A DNA stretch of 64,000 nucleotides from Aeromonas piscicola (GTDB taxonomy: Bacteria > Pseudomonadota > Gammaproteobacteria > Enterobacterales > Aeromonadaceae), in assembly GCF_000820005.1 (NCBI RefSeq), contig NZ_CDBL01000032.1, positions 752-64,751 on the forward strand, read 5' to 3'. The translations under genes and the position numbers were made by a program. Position 1 is the first letter of the stretch; each line of letters starts with the position of its first letter. Below the pieces are notes generated by a model. That model did no database searches. It saw only the letters and a program-made list of their open reading frames with translations, and was not told the origin of the DNA. This document shows, piece after piece, positions 46,672-55,146 of this stretch.

Positions 46672-47613
46672 TTAACCCTTGTAGATCTTGGGGTTGAACA
46701 CATCCCGCAGCCAGTCACCCAGCAGGTTGATGACCAGCACCAGCACCACCAGGCAGATGCCCGGGAAGGCGGTGATCCACCAGGAGCCGGAGAAGATGTA
46801 GTTGAAGCCGACGCTGATGAGCGACCCCAGCGACGGCTGATCCACCGGCATCCCCAATCCGAGGAAGGAGAGTGCCGCCTCGCTCATGATGGCGTTGGCC
46901 ACCTGCACTGTGGAGATCACCAGGATGGGCGACAGACAGTTCGGCAGTATGTGGCGGAACATGATGCGCGGGGCGCGAAACCCCATCACCTTGGCCGCTT
47001 CCACATACTCCTTCTTCTTCTCCGCCAGCACGGAGGCACGCACCGTCCGGGCGTACTGCGGCCACTCGGCAATGCCGATGATCACCACCAGCATCAGGAT
47101 GGCAAACTTCGAGTAGAACTCGGAACCAAAGCTTGCCTGGAAGATGGCTGAGATGATGATAGCCACCATCATGGTGGAGAACGACAGCTGCACGTCGGCA
47201 AAGCGCATCAGCAGGCTGTCGATTCGACCACCGAAGTAACCGGCGATCAGGCCGATGACGATGCCGAGCACCAGTTGCAGCCCCACCGCAAACAGCCCTA
47301 TGGTCAGCGAGATGCGGGCACCGTAGAGAATGGTGCTCCAGATGTCGCGGCCCTGGTTGTCGGTGCCGAGCCAGAAGCGCGCCTCGCCCCCTTCCAGCCA
47401 GGAGGGTGGCAGCTCGGCATCCATCAGATCAAAACTGGTCTGATCGTAGACATTGTGCGGCGCCAGCCAGGGCGCCAGCAGCGCCGCCAGCACAAACACC
47501 ACGAACACCGCAAAACTGAACATGGCTACCTTGTCCCGCAGGAAGTAGTAGACGATGTCAGAGTTCTTGAATCGAGCCCAACGGCTTGGGCTCACAGTCA
47601 CAGCGTTAGTCAT
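46672..47613 (-). CDS. Peptide ABC transporter permease (DppC-like)
   Basis: 313 aa. OppC-type N-terminal cytoplasmic segment and first span (SDIVYYFLRDKVAMFSFAVFVVFVLAALLAPWLAP), then a binding-protein-dependent permease domain. The EAA loop is EAAKVMGFRAPRIMFRHILPNCLSPILV. Last gene of the operon ATPase-binding protein-DppB-DppC, 3 bases after the DppB-like stop. The substrate is presumably di/oligopeptides; nickel or other OppC-class substrates cannot be excluded. Confidence 0.9.
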   Translation of the reverse strand: MTNAVTVSPSRWARFKNSDIVYYFLRDKVAMFSFAVFVVFVLAALLAPWLAPHNVYDQTSFDLMDAELPPSWLEGGEARFWLGTDNQGRDIWSTILYGARISLTIGLFAVGLQLVLGIVIGLIAGYFGGRIDSLLMRFADVQLSFSTMMVAIIISAIFQASFGSEFYSKFAILMLVVIIGIAEWPQYARTVRASVLAEKKKEYVEAAKVMGFRAPRIMFRHILPNCLSPILVISTVQVANAIMSEAALSFLGLGMPVDQPSLGSLISVGFNYIFSGSWWITAFPGICLVVLVLVINLLGDWLRDVFNPKIYKG

Positions 47614-47616
47614 GTG

Positions 47617-48591
47617 TTACCCCTTGGCGGTCAAGTTGACGGTCGGGTTGATGAACCCGTAAAGCAGGTCGACCAGGGTATTGGTCACCACGAAGATAAG
47701 TCCCACGAAGATGACGTAGGCGGTGATCAGCGGGGTATCGACCCGATGGATCGCCTCGAGGAACAGGAAACCTGTCCCCGGCCACTGGAACACGCTCTCG
47801 GTCAGTATGGTATAGGCCACCATGGTGCCAATCTGCACGCCACCGACGGTAATAACCGGCAGCATGGTGTTTTTGAGGGCATGACTGTAGTAGACCTTGT
47901 TGTTGTCCAGCCCCTTGGCACGGGCAAACTTGACGTACTCGGAGGAGAGCTGCTCCAGCATCTCGGAACGCACCAGCCGGATGAACAGCGGCAACATGAT
48001 GGAAGAGAGCGACACCGCGGGCAGGATCAGGTGCTTGATACCGTCCCAAGTGAAGAATCCCGACTCCCAGCCCAGCAGATTGTAGGTCTCGCCGCGGCCA
48101 TAGGCCGGCAGCCAGCCGAGCTGGATGGAGAAGAGGTACATCAGCATGATGGCGGTCAGGAATACCGGGATCGAGATGCCGATACTGCTCCCCGCCATGA
48201 TGATCTTGGTAGGAATGCTGCGCGGGCGGATCGCCGAATAAACACCGAGTGGAATGGAGACCACCACGATGATGAGCGCGGCGGCAAACACCAGCTCAAG
48301 GGTAGCCACCAGCTTGTCGAGGATCACCTCGAGAGCAGGTCGCTTGAAGAAATAGGAGGTGCCCAAATCCCCATGCACCGCATTTTTCAAAAAGCGGCTG
48401 TATTTGATAAGGAAAGGGTCATTGAGGCCCATCTTCTCGCGCAATTCGTGACGCTGGGCTTCGGAGACGGATTGTCCCACCAGCTCACGCAACGGATCCC
48501 CCAGGTTGTCCTGGATGGAGAAGGCGACCAGGCTGATGACGAACATCACTATCACGGCCTGATAGAACCGTTTCAGCAGGAATGTAAACAT
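47617..48591 (-). CDS. Peptide ABC transporter permease (DppB-like)
   Basis: 324 aa from the ATG at 48591 (MFTFLLKRFYQAVIVMFVISLVAFS), with AAGGA five bases upstream; an in-frame start at 48624 adds an Arg-rich tail without a ribosome site. Six-span DppB/OppB-type protein with the EAA loop EYVKFARAKGLDNNKVYYSHALKNTMLPVI and a conserved TESVFQWPGTG. Preceded by a strong intercistronic hairpin. Confidence 0.9.
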   Translation of the reverse strand: MFTFLLKRFYQAVIVMFVISLVAFSIQDNLGDPLRELVGQSVSEAQRHELREKMGLNDPFLIKYSRFLKNAVHGDLGTSYFFKRPALEVILDKLVATLELVFAAALIIVVVSIPLGVYSAIRPRSIPTKIIMAGSSIGISIPVFLTAIMLMYLFSIQLGWLPAYGRGETYNLLGWESGFFTWDGIKHLILPAVSLSSIMLPLFIRLVRSEMLEQLSSEYVKFARAKGLDNNKVYYSHALKNTMLPVITVGGVQIGTMVAYTILTESVFQWPGTGFLFLEAIHRVDTPLITAYVIFVGLIFVVTNTLVDLLYGFINPTVNLTAKG

Positions 48592-48638
48592 GCTTGTCCT
48601 TCTACGTGGCCTGTGTCTTGGCACAGGCTTCTGTTAGT

Positions 48639-48668
48639 GGGCGGAGTGGCCAGCTGACCACCCCGCCC
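48639..48668 (-). terminator. Intercistronic hairpin after the binding-protein gene
   Basis: 11-bp GC-rich stem GGGCGG-A-GTGG/CCAC-C-CCGCCC with one mismatch and an 8-base loop, no T-run. Likely blocks 3' decay or attenuates, keeping the binding protein in excess over the permeases. Confidence 0.6.
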
Positions 48669-48689
48669 CGTCCTTCCTTGGTGCTTCGC

Positions 48690-50246
48690 TTACTTGCCGA
48701 CCACCAGATCGCCGAAGTAAGGGAAGTTCATCACGTTGACCACCGGCTTGATATCGGCGTTTTTCTTGGCGCCATAGGCCAGATCTTCCCAATGAAGCGG
48801 CACGTAGGCAGCGTCATCGATCAGCATGGCTTCCACCTTCTGCAGCATGGCAGCACGCTTGGCCGGATCGGTTTCGGCGTTGGCATCAATCACCAGCTTG
48901 TCAGCCTCTGCGTTGGCATAACCGGCGCAGTTGTACTGACCCATGCCAGTCTTGGCATCCTTGGTGAAGGTCAGGAACTCGAAGAAGTTCGCGGTATCTT
49001 CAGTGTCTGAGTGCCAGCCGATCAGCTGCATGTCAGCGGCGCACTTGTCAAACTCGGGCCAGTATTGCGCCACCGGCATGGTCTTCAGATCCACCTTGAT
49101 GTTGATCTTGGCCAGCATGGCAGAGACAGCCTGGGCAATCTTGACGTCGTTGACGTAGCGGGCGGCCGGGGAGATGAAGCTCATCTTGAAGCCCTGCTCG
49201 TAGCCAGCTTCCTTCATCAGCTGCTTGGCCTTGGCCAGATCATACTGGGGCTTGAGTGCCTCGTTGTGACCGGCATAGCCTTTCGGGCTCAGCTGGCCAG
49301 CGGGAGTACCGAAGCCCTTGTTGATCTTCTCGACTATGCCCACCTGGTTGATGGCGTAGTTGATGGCCTGACGCACGCGCTTGTTTTTCAGCGCCGGGTT
49401 GGTGTTCTGGTTCAGCTCTATGATGATGGCGCGGGTACCGGACAGGGTCACCAGCTGGGTGTCCTTGCCATTCTTGACGCGCTCAAGATCGTTTGGCGCA
49501 ACCGGGTAGATCACGTCCACGTCCCCACCCAGCAGGGCGGCAACGCGGGTCGCATCTTCCTTGATCGGCACCACGGTCAGGTTGTCGACGTTGCCCTTGG
49601 AGGCCTTGTCCCAGTAGTTGGCGTTGCGGGCATACTCGAGCTTGACGCCCTGCTCGCGGAACTTGACGCTGAACGGACCGGTTCCGGAGACGTGGGTGGA
49701 GGCATAGGAGTCGCCGTTCTTGACGATCTCACCCTTCTCTTTGCCTGCCTCTGTCTTGCCGGTGTAGAACTTGGAGTCCATCGGGAAGATATAGGTGACT
49801 GTCTGCAGCACCAGCGGGAACGGCTTGGCGGTGATCAGATCGACTGTGTACTCATCGACCTTCTTCACTTCGGCGATGGGGTCGAAGATGGCCTTGAAGT
49901 CGACGGAAGACTTCAGGCGGTTGACGGTCCACACCACGTCGTCGGCGGTGAAGTCATTGCCGGAGTGGAACTTGACGCCCTTGCGCAGGAAGAAACGCAC
50001 CGTCTTGTCATCGATACGTTCAAACTTCTCGGCCAGACGCGGCTCGAATTTCAGATCCTGGGTGTAACGCATCAGGGGATCGAACACCAGATGCGACATC
50101 TCCAGGGTCTGACCGGAGAGCTGCTCCTGCGGATCCAGCGAGGTGGCGTCCGAGGCAACGGCGACCTTGATGTCGACGGCGGAAACGTTAAAAGCGAAAC
50201 CTGCGGCGAACAGCGCCAGGGCAATCTTGGATAATCCTTTCTTCAT
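48690..50246 (-). CDS. Peptide ABC transporter substrate-binding protein (SBP_bac_5)
   Basis: 518 aa from the ATG at 50246 (MKKGLSKIALALFAAGFAFNVSA, signal peptide), with GGAG upstream; ATGs at 50258 and 50285 are unsupported. The family 5 pattern is visible: SDATSLDPQEQ, DPLMRYTQDLKFEPRLAEKFERIDDKTVRFFLRKGVKFHSG and FTADDVVWTVNRL. Periplasmic receptor feeding the two permeases. Ligand not identifiable by eye. Confidence 0.92.
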   Translation of the reverse strand: MKKGLSKIALALFAAGFAFNVSAVDIKVAVASDATSLDPQEQLSGQTLEMSHLVFDPLMRYTQDLKFEPRLAEKFERIDDKTVRFFLRKGVKFHSGNDFTADDVVWTVNRLKSSVDFKAIFDPIAEVKKVDEYTVDLITAKPFPLVLQTVTYIFPMDSKFYTGKTEAGKEKGEIVKNGDSYASTHVSGTGPFSVKFREQGVKLEYARNANYWDKASKGNVDNLTVVPIKEDATRVAALLGGDVDVIYPVAPNDLERVKNGKDTQLVTLSGTRAIIIELNQNTNPALKNKRVRQAINYAINQVGIVEKINKGFGTPAGQLSPKGYAGHNEALKPQYDLAKAKQLMKEAGYEQGFKMSFISPAARYVNDVKIAQAVSAMLAKINIKVDLKTMPVAQYWPEFDKCAADMQLIGWHSDTEDTANFFEFLTFTKDAKTGMGQYNCAGYANAEADKLVIDANAETDPAKRAAMLQKVEAMLIDDAAYVPLHWEDLAYGAKKNADIKPVVNVMNFPYFGDLVVGK

Positions 50247-50305
50247 GTCTTTCTCCATGCTTTTGGCTTTTTTATTGACAGACAAACCGGCGAGCCGGTG
50301 CTTTC

Positions 50306-52030
50306 CTAGCTTGCGATTTCCAGCCCCTCGCGGGACATTCCCTTGAACTCCGGCATGAGGGAAATCAGCTTGCGGCTGTACTCATGCTCGGCATTGGTAA
50401 ACAGTTTTTCGGTCTCGGCCACTTCCACCAGATGGCCGTGCTGCATCACGCCGATGCGATCGCACATCTGGCGGATCACCGGCAAATCGTGGCTGATGAA
50501 CAGCATGGTGAGTCCGAGCTCCTGCTGCAGATCCTTGAGCAGGTTGAGGATCTGGGCCTGTACCGACACATCCAGCGCCGAGGTGGGCTCGTCACAGATG
50601 AGGAAGCGCGGCCGGGTTGCCAGGGCGCGGGCGATGGAGATGCGCTGACGCTGACCACCGGAGAACTCGTGGGGATACTTGACCCCGGCACCACGGCCGA
50701 GCCCCACGTGATCGAGCAGATCGTTGACTATCCCCTCGATCTGGCTCTCGCTGCCTGCCAGCTTATGGAAGCGGATGGGCTCGGCGATGATGTCACGCAC
50801 CTTCATGCGCGGGTTCATCGAGGAGTAAGGGTTCTGGAATACCATCTGCATCTGGCGGCGCAGGGGACGGCGCTCACGCTCACTCTTGAGCGCGGTGAGA
50901 TCGATCCCCTCGAAGAAGATCTTGCCGGTATCTGGCGGATAAAGGCCCGTGATGGCACGGGCTATGGTGGATTTGCCGGAGCCCGACTCCCCCACCAGGC
51001 CGAAAGTTTCCCCTTCGAAGATCTCGAAGCTGATGTTGTTGCAGGCGCGCACGTACTGGCGGCGGCTCGGGAAGATGGAGTCCTTGGTGACAAACCTCAG
51101 ATCAACGTTCTCCACCCGCAGCAGGGCGCCCTCGTAGCTGCGCTCATCCTGACTCTGGCCGAGCCAGTGGGTCTTGAGATCGATATTGGTATCCGGCGCA
51201 CTGGCATCCTCGATATAGGAGACCAGCGGGAAGCGCACCAGCTTGACGTCCGAGCGGGGTACCGCCGAGATGAGGCTGCGGGTATAAGGGTGATTGGGGC
51301 GACCCAGCACCTGTTCCGTGGTACCGAACTCCACCAGATCGCCGCGATACATGACCGCCACCTTGTCGGTGACGTTGGAGACAACGCCCATGTCGTGGGT
51401 CACCAGCATGCAGCCCACCTGACGCTCTTTGCAGAGGTTGCGGATGAGCTGTAGGATCTGATCCTGAATGGAGACGTCGAGGGCCGTGGTCGGCTCATCG
51501 GCGATGATGAGCTCGGGATCGCACGACAGCGCGATGGCGATGACCACCCGCTGGCGCATGCCACCGGAAAACTGGTGCGGATACTGCTTGATGCGCAGCT
51601 CGGGCTGCGGGATCCCGACCGCCCCCATCAGCTCGAGCGCCTTGGCAAAGGCGGCGTCGCGAGAGAGATCGGTATTGGCAAGAATGGTCTCAACCAGCTG
51701 CTGCTCAACGGTGAACAGCGGATTGAGGGAGGTCATGGGATCCTGGAAGATGAAGCCGATGCGGGAACCACGGATGGCCCGCATCTCGATCTGGCTCTTG
51801 CCGGAGATGAGTTCGCCGTTGAGATAGATGTCACCACGGGCGATGCGGCCCGGCGGGCTCAGCAGATCGATGACGGCATTGCCTATGGTGGACTTGCCGG
51901 CGCCAGATTCGCCCACCACACCGACGATCTCCCCTTTTTCGACACACAAAGAGAGATCTTTGACCGCGGCCAGCACCCCATAGCGGGAGGGGTACTCGAT
52001 CCGCAAGTTTTTCACTTCGAGCAAGGACAT
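50306..52030 (-). CDS. Fused two-domain peptide ABC transporter ATPase (DppD-DppF type)
   Basis: 574 aa from the ATG at 52030 (MSLLEVKNLRIEYPSRYG), with AGAGG upstream. Two complete ABC cassettes in one chain: Walker A GESGAGKST and GESGSGKST, signatures FSGGMRQR and FSGGQRQR, Walker B LIIADEPT and FLICDEPT. This replaces the separate DppD and DppF of E. coli, so the protein can act alone as the nucleotide-binding pair. First gene of the operon. The in-frame extension upstream to 52144 has no ribosome site. Confidence 0.93.
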   Translation of the reverse strand: MSLLEVKNLRIEYPSRYGVLAAVKDLSLCVEKGEIVGVVGESGAGKSTIGNAVIDLLSPPGRIARGDIYLNGELISGKSQIEMRAIRGSRIGFIFQDPMTSLNPLFTVEQQLVETILANTDLSRDAAFAKALELMGAVGIPQPELRIKQYPHQFSGGMRQRVVIAIALSCDPELIIADEPTTALDVSIQDQILQLIRNLCKERQVGCMLVTHDMGVVSNVTDKVAVMYRGDLVEFGTTEQVLGRPNHPYTRSLISAVPRSDVKLVRFPLVSYIEDASAPDTNIDLKTHWLGQSQDERSYEGALLRVENVDLRFVTKDSIFPSRRQYVRACNNISFEIFEGETFGLVGESGSGKSTIARAITGLYPPDTGKIFFEGIDLTALKSERERRPLRRQMQMVFQNPYSSMNPRMKVRDIIAEPIRFHKLAGSESQIEGIVNDLLDHVGLGRGAGVKYPHEFSGGQRQRISIARALATRPRFLICDEPTSALDVSVQAQILNLLKDLQQELGLTMLFISHDLPVIRQMCDRIGVMQHGHLVEVAETEKLFTNAEHEYSRKLISLMPEFKGMSREGLEIAS

Positions 52031-52541
52031 GTTTACCTCTGCGGGGGACATCCGTCCCAAATAATTCGTCCGTAAATCGGCCGCAGATGCCGGTTGTGCC
52101 TTGAGTACTGATCTTGAGTGCTTTTCTGAGTAATAAACGCTCAATCCATGAGGCAGCGAAACCAGCGATCCGGGCGGGTTTTTTGCATTTTTTTGGAATA
52201 ACCCGCGAGTAACTTAGACGGTTTGACCGCGACTGTAAATGATCGGGTTATACAATTTCGCAATACTTTGTTCAGTCAGCGGCCATCACGGCAGTCATAA
52301 ATGATGACTTATGTCACATAACCAGACTATATGACCACCATCAAGACTTTTTAGTGCTTTTACTTTCAACAAAGACGCAACAGGCGGGAATAATCACTAT
52401 TAGCACAATAGCATTAAGCTTCGAATGAGTAGTGAATATTTATGTGAAATGATTTTTTAACGGCAGCATATGCCGATGAATGAAAACTAAACAGAGCTAT
52501 ATAGGGGGAAGCCAGGCTGGCGATCCCCCTTGCCGGGAGAT
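52031..52541. other. A+T-rich intergenic region upstream of the transporter operon
   Basis: About 510 bases between the ATPase gene start and the pgpA stop. It contains the candidate promoter and CRP-like site plus a CGGGTT/AACCCG inverted pair near 52173-52205 with T-runs between its arms. No coding sequence is supported; the frames entering from the ATPase side have no ribosome site. Confidence 0.6.
52247..52318 (-). promoter_or_regulatory. Candidate CRP-dependent promoter of the peptide transporter operon
   Basis: On the minus strand CTGAAC (52270-52275), 17-base spacer, TATAAC (52247-52252). Upstream TGTGA-CATAAG-TCATC (52303-52318) matches one CRP half-site fully and the other in part; its centre would be about 70 bases upstream of the expected transcript start, a usual class I distance. 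Visual prediction. Confidence 0.4.
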
Positions 52542-53036
52542 TCAGCCCAGCCAGTATGCCAGCAATTGCATACAAAACAGAGCGAACAAACCGGCGATGA
52601 GATCGTCCAGCATGATGCCGAGTCCGCCGTGGATCCGGCGATCAAACCAGGAGATGGGCCAAGGCTTGAATACATCGAACAGCCGGAACAGCACGAAGCC
52701 GGCCAGCACCCACTGCCAACCAGCTGGCGCCGCTATCATGGTCACACCAAAACCTATCACCTCGTCCCAGACGATGGCACCGTGATCCGGCATGCCGATG
52801 GCATCGGTGGCACTCTGGCAGATGCGAATGCCCGCCACGAACCCTACCGCCAGCAGGGCGATGAACCAGGGTGTTGCCAGACCGCTCACCAGCAGATAGA
52901 GCGGAATGGCGACCAGCGTCCCCATGGTGCCTGGCGCCTTGGGGGAAAGGCCGGAGCCAAACCCCACCGCCAGCACGTGGAGCGGGTGCTTCAGGTTCAG
53001 TCGTTTCAACTCAGGCTTTATCCTGAACAAGCTCAT
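52542..53036 (-). CDS. pgpA: Phosphatidylglycerophosphatase A
   Basis: 164 aa. Dephosphorylates PGP to phosphatidylglycerol in the inner membrane. The ATG at 53036 overlaps the thiL stop (ATGA). PgpA motifs: GFGSGLSPKAPGTMGTLVAIPLY, VWDEVIGFGVTM, FRLFDVFKPWPISWFDRRIHGGLGIMLDDLIAG. Last gene of the nusB-thiL-pgpA group. Confidence 0.96.
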   Translation of the reverse strand: MSLFRIKPELKRLNLKHPLHVLAVGFGSGLSPKAPGTMGTLVAIPLYLLVSGLATPWFIALLAVGFVAGIRICQSATDAIGMPDHGAIVWDEVIGFGVTMIAAPAGWQWVLAGFVLFRLFDVFKPWPISWFDRRIHGGLGIMLDDLIAGLFALFCMQLLAYWLG

Positions 53037-53992
53037 GCGAAGTGATCCCACCCTTTCAGTTGCAGCTCGACCACTTGCTCGCCTCTCAGGTAGTCGATGC
53101 CCGCCTCGCCCGCTACGATGCGGCCGATGCGGGTGAACTTGACGCCACAGTTGGCCAGCGCCGTATCCAGCGCGCCGCGATACTCCTCCGGCACGGTGAA
53201 GCAGAGCTCGTAGTCATCGCCACCGGCCAGCGCCAGTTGCCAGGCATCCTGCTCGGGCACCGCATCCTGCAGCACGGGCGAGAGGGGCAGCAGGCCGAGA
53301 TCGATCTGGGCCCGCACCCCGGATGCCTTGAGAATATGGCCGAGATCCGAGGAAAGCCCATCTGAAAGATCCAGCGCACTGCTCGCCAGCCCGCGCAGGG
53401 CCTGCCCTGCCAGAATGCGGGGATGGGGATGATCGAGCCGGGGCAGCACCGCGGCCAGCTGGTTCTCGTTGAGGCTACGCTTGCCGAGCAGATGGGAGAG
53501 CGCCAGGGCGGCATCCCCCAGAGTACCGGTGACATAGATGCCATCGCCGGCCTTGGCACCGCTGCGCATCAGGGCGCGACCGGCGGGGACGGATCCCTTC
53601 ACCGAGACAGTGATGGAGAGCGGGCCGCGAGTCATGTCCCCGCCCACCAGCGCCACGTTGTAATATTCGGCCAGTTCGAGAAAGCCTTCGGCAAAGCCGG
53701 CGACCCAGGGTTCGTTGATGGCGGGCAACGTCAGTGCCAGCGACACCCAGCGCGGCTCGGCACCCATGGCGGCAAGGTCGGACAAATTGACCGCCAGCGC
53801 CTTGTAGCCGAGATCCACCGGATCCATGTCGGGGAAAAAGTGGACGCCGCTCACCAGCGTATCCGTGCTCACCGCCAGCTGAGTATCGGCTGGCAGGGTC
53901 AACAGGGCGCAGTCATCTCCAGGGCCCATCACCACGTCCTTGCGGGCGTGGGGAACCTTGAAGTACTTATCAATCAGCTCAAATTCACCCAT
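53033..53992 (-). CDS. thiL: Thiamine-monophosphate kinase
   Basis: 319 aa. Phosphorylates ThMP to the active cofactor ThDP. Starts MGEFELIDKYFKVPHARKDVVMGPGDDCALL like E. coli ThiL; STDTLVSGVHFFPDMDP, GGDMTRGPLSITV and ALDLSDGLSSDLGHI are intact. No Shine-Dalgarno is seen; instead a terminator-like hairpin ends six bases before the ATG. Overlaps pgpA by 4 bases. Confidence 0.96.
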   Translation of the reverse strand: MGEFELIDKYFKVPHARKDVVMGPGDDCALLTLPADTQLAVSTDTLVSGVHFFPDMDPVDLGYKALAVNLSDLAAMGAEPRWVSLALTLPAINEPWVAGFAEGFLELAEYYNVALVGGDMTRGPLSITVSVKGSVPAGRALMRSGAKAGDGIYVTGTLGDAALALSHLLGKRSLNENQLAAVLPRLDHPHPRILAGQALRGLASSALDLSDGLSSDLGHILKASGVRAQIDLGLLPLSPVLQDAVPEQDAWQLALAGGDDYELCFTVPEEYRGALDTALANCGVKFTRIGRIVAGEAGIDYLRGEQVVELQLKGWDHFA

Positions 53993-53997
53993 ACAGT

Positions 53998-54021
53998 AAA
54001 AAGCCAGCGGTTAGGCTGGCT
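53998..54021 (-). terminator. Terminator-like hairpin between nusB and thiL
   Basis: On the minus strand AGCCAGC/GCTGGCT (7 bp, 6-base loop) is followed by TTTTA, and the run ends about six bases before the thiL ATG, where a ribosome site would be. Likely an attenuator or a folding switch over the thiL start. Confidence 0.6.
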
Positions 54022-54049
54022 CCTCTCTTAATGCTGACGGACAGCAGGA

Positions 54050-54463
54050 TCAACGCTTGGCCAGCGTCTTGATTACCTTGTCCAGTACACCGTTGACAAA
54101 CTTGTGGCTGTCATCGGCAGCAAAGGCCTTGGCCAACTCGATCGCTTCGTTGATCACCACGCGCGGCGGTACATCATCACGACGGGTCAGCTCATAGGTC
54201 GCCAGACGCAGGATCGCCTTGTCCACCATGTCCACTTCTTCCAGCGGACGGGAGAGGAAAGGGGAAAACACCTTGTCCAGCTCGTTGCAGTGGAGGGCTA
54301 CCCCGAACAGCAGATCGCGGAAATAGTTCAGGTCCACACCCTTGGTGTCCTGATCTATCTTGAACTGCTCTTCGATGTCGCCCACGTTGGCCCTGGTCAT
54401 CTGCCACTGGTAGATGGCCTGGGTGGCGCAATGGCGGGCTTTACGGCGCTCGGACGGTTTCAA
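54050..54463 (-). CDS. nusB: Transcription antitermination protein NusB
   Basis: 137 aa (E. coli 139). Binds boxA RNA with NusE for rRNA antitermination. [54 protein letters not shown] and [29 protein letters not shown] are characteristic. 14 bases after the lumazine synthase gene. Confidence 0.97.
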   Translation of the reverse strand: MKPSERRKARHCATQAIYQWQMTRANVGDIEEQFKIDQDTKGVDLNYFRDLLFGVALHCNELDKVFSPFLSRPLEEVDMVDKAILRLATYELTRRDDVPPRVVINEAIELAKAFAADDSHKFVNGVLDKVIKTLAKR

Positions 54464-54477
54464 TGTACTTCTCCTCG

Positions 54478-54948
54478 TTACACGTCCAGCTGTTTCAGGA
54501 CGTTGATCATTTCGAGCGCGCTCAGTGCAGCCTCTGCACCCTTGTTACCCGCCTTGGTACCGGCGCGCTCGATGGCTTGTTCAATGTTTTCTGTGGTCAG
54601 CACGCCGAAGGCAACGGGAATTTCATATTCCATCATTACCTGGGCCAGGCCCTTGCCGTTCTCGCTCGCCACCAGCTCGAAGTGGTAGGTGCCACCACGG
54701 ATGACGGTGCCCAGCGCGACTATGGCGTCGTATTGACCACTCTTGGCCAGCTTTTTGGCTGCCAGGGGGATTTCGACGGCGCCCGGCACGCGCACCAGGG
54801 TCAGATTGCTGTCCTGGATCTGGCCTTGACGCTTCAGCACGTCCACAGCACCGTCCACCAGGCTTTCGTTGATGAAGCTGTTGAAACGGGCAACGACAAT
54901 AGCAACGCGCGCCTCAGGAGCGGCGATATTTCCTTCGATAACCTTCAT
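54478..54948 (-). CDS. ribE: 6,7-dimethyl-8-ribityllumazine synthase (RibE/RibH)
   Basis: 156 aa, the E. coli length, from the ATG at 54948 ([26 protein letters not shown]), with AGGA upstream. Penultimate step of riboflavin synthesis. Substrate motifs [28 protein letters not shown] and [12 protein letters not shown] are present. It normally follows ribBA directly in Vibrio-type operons; here a protease gene lies between, so it needs its own promoter. Confidence 0.97.
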   Translation of the reverse strand: MKVIEGNIAAPEARVAIVVARFNSFINESLVDGAVDVLKRQGQIQDSNLTLVRVPGAVEIPLAAKKLAKSGQYDAIVALGTVIRGGTYHFELVASENGKGLAQVMMEYEIPVAFGVLTTENIEQAIERAGTKAGNKGAEAALSALEMINVLKQLDV

Positions 54949-55000
54949 TGGAAATCCTGTATCTGTGCAATCAAAAGGGGCCGGAGTCAAAAGTGCGCAC

Positions 55001-55029
55001 ATTCTAGCACAAAGGGGAATCGGACAAAA
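55001..55029 (-). promoter_or_regulatory. Candidate promoter of ribE-nusB-thiL-pgpA
   Basis: On the minus strand TTTTGT (55024-55029), 17-base spacer, TAGAAT (55001-55006), about 53 bases before the lumazine synthase ATG. It would make the distal half of the operon independent of the rib genes beyond the protease. Confidence 0.5.
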
Positions 55030-55146
55030 ACATGCATCACAGTTTCGACAACGAGACTGCTATTGATCTTTTTATTATCTGCTCCGACCTGTTAATAATA
55101 CGTGGCCCTGGCACGGGCTAAAAATAATAACATCAAGGAGTTCAGT

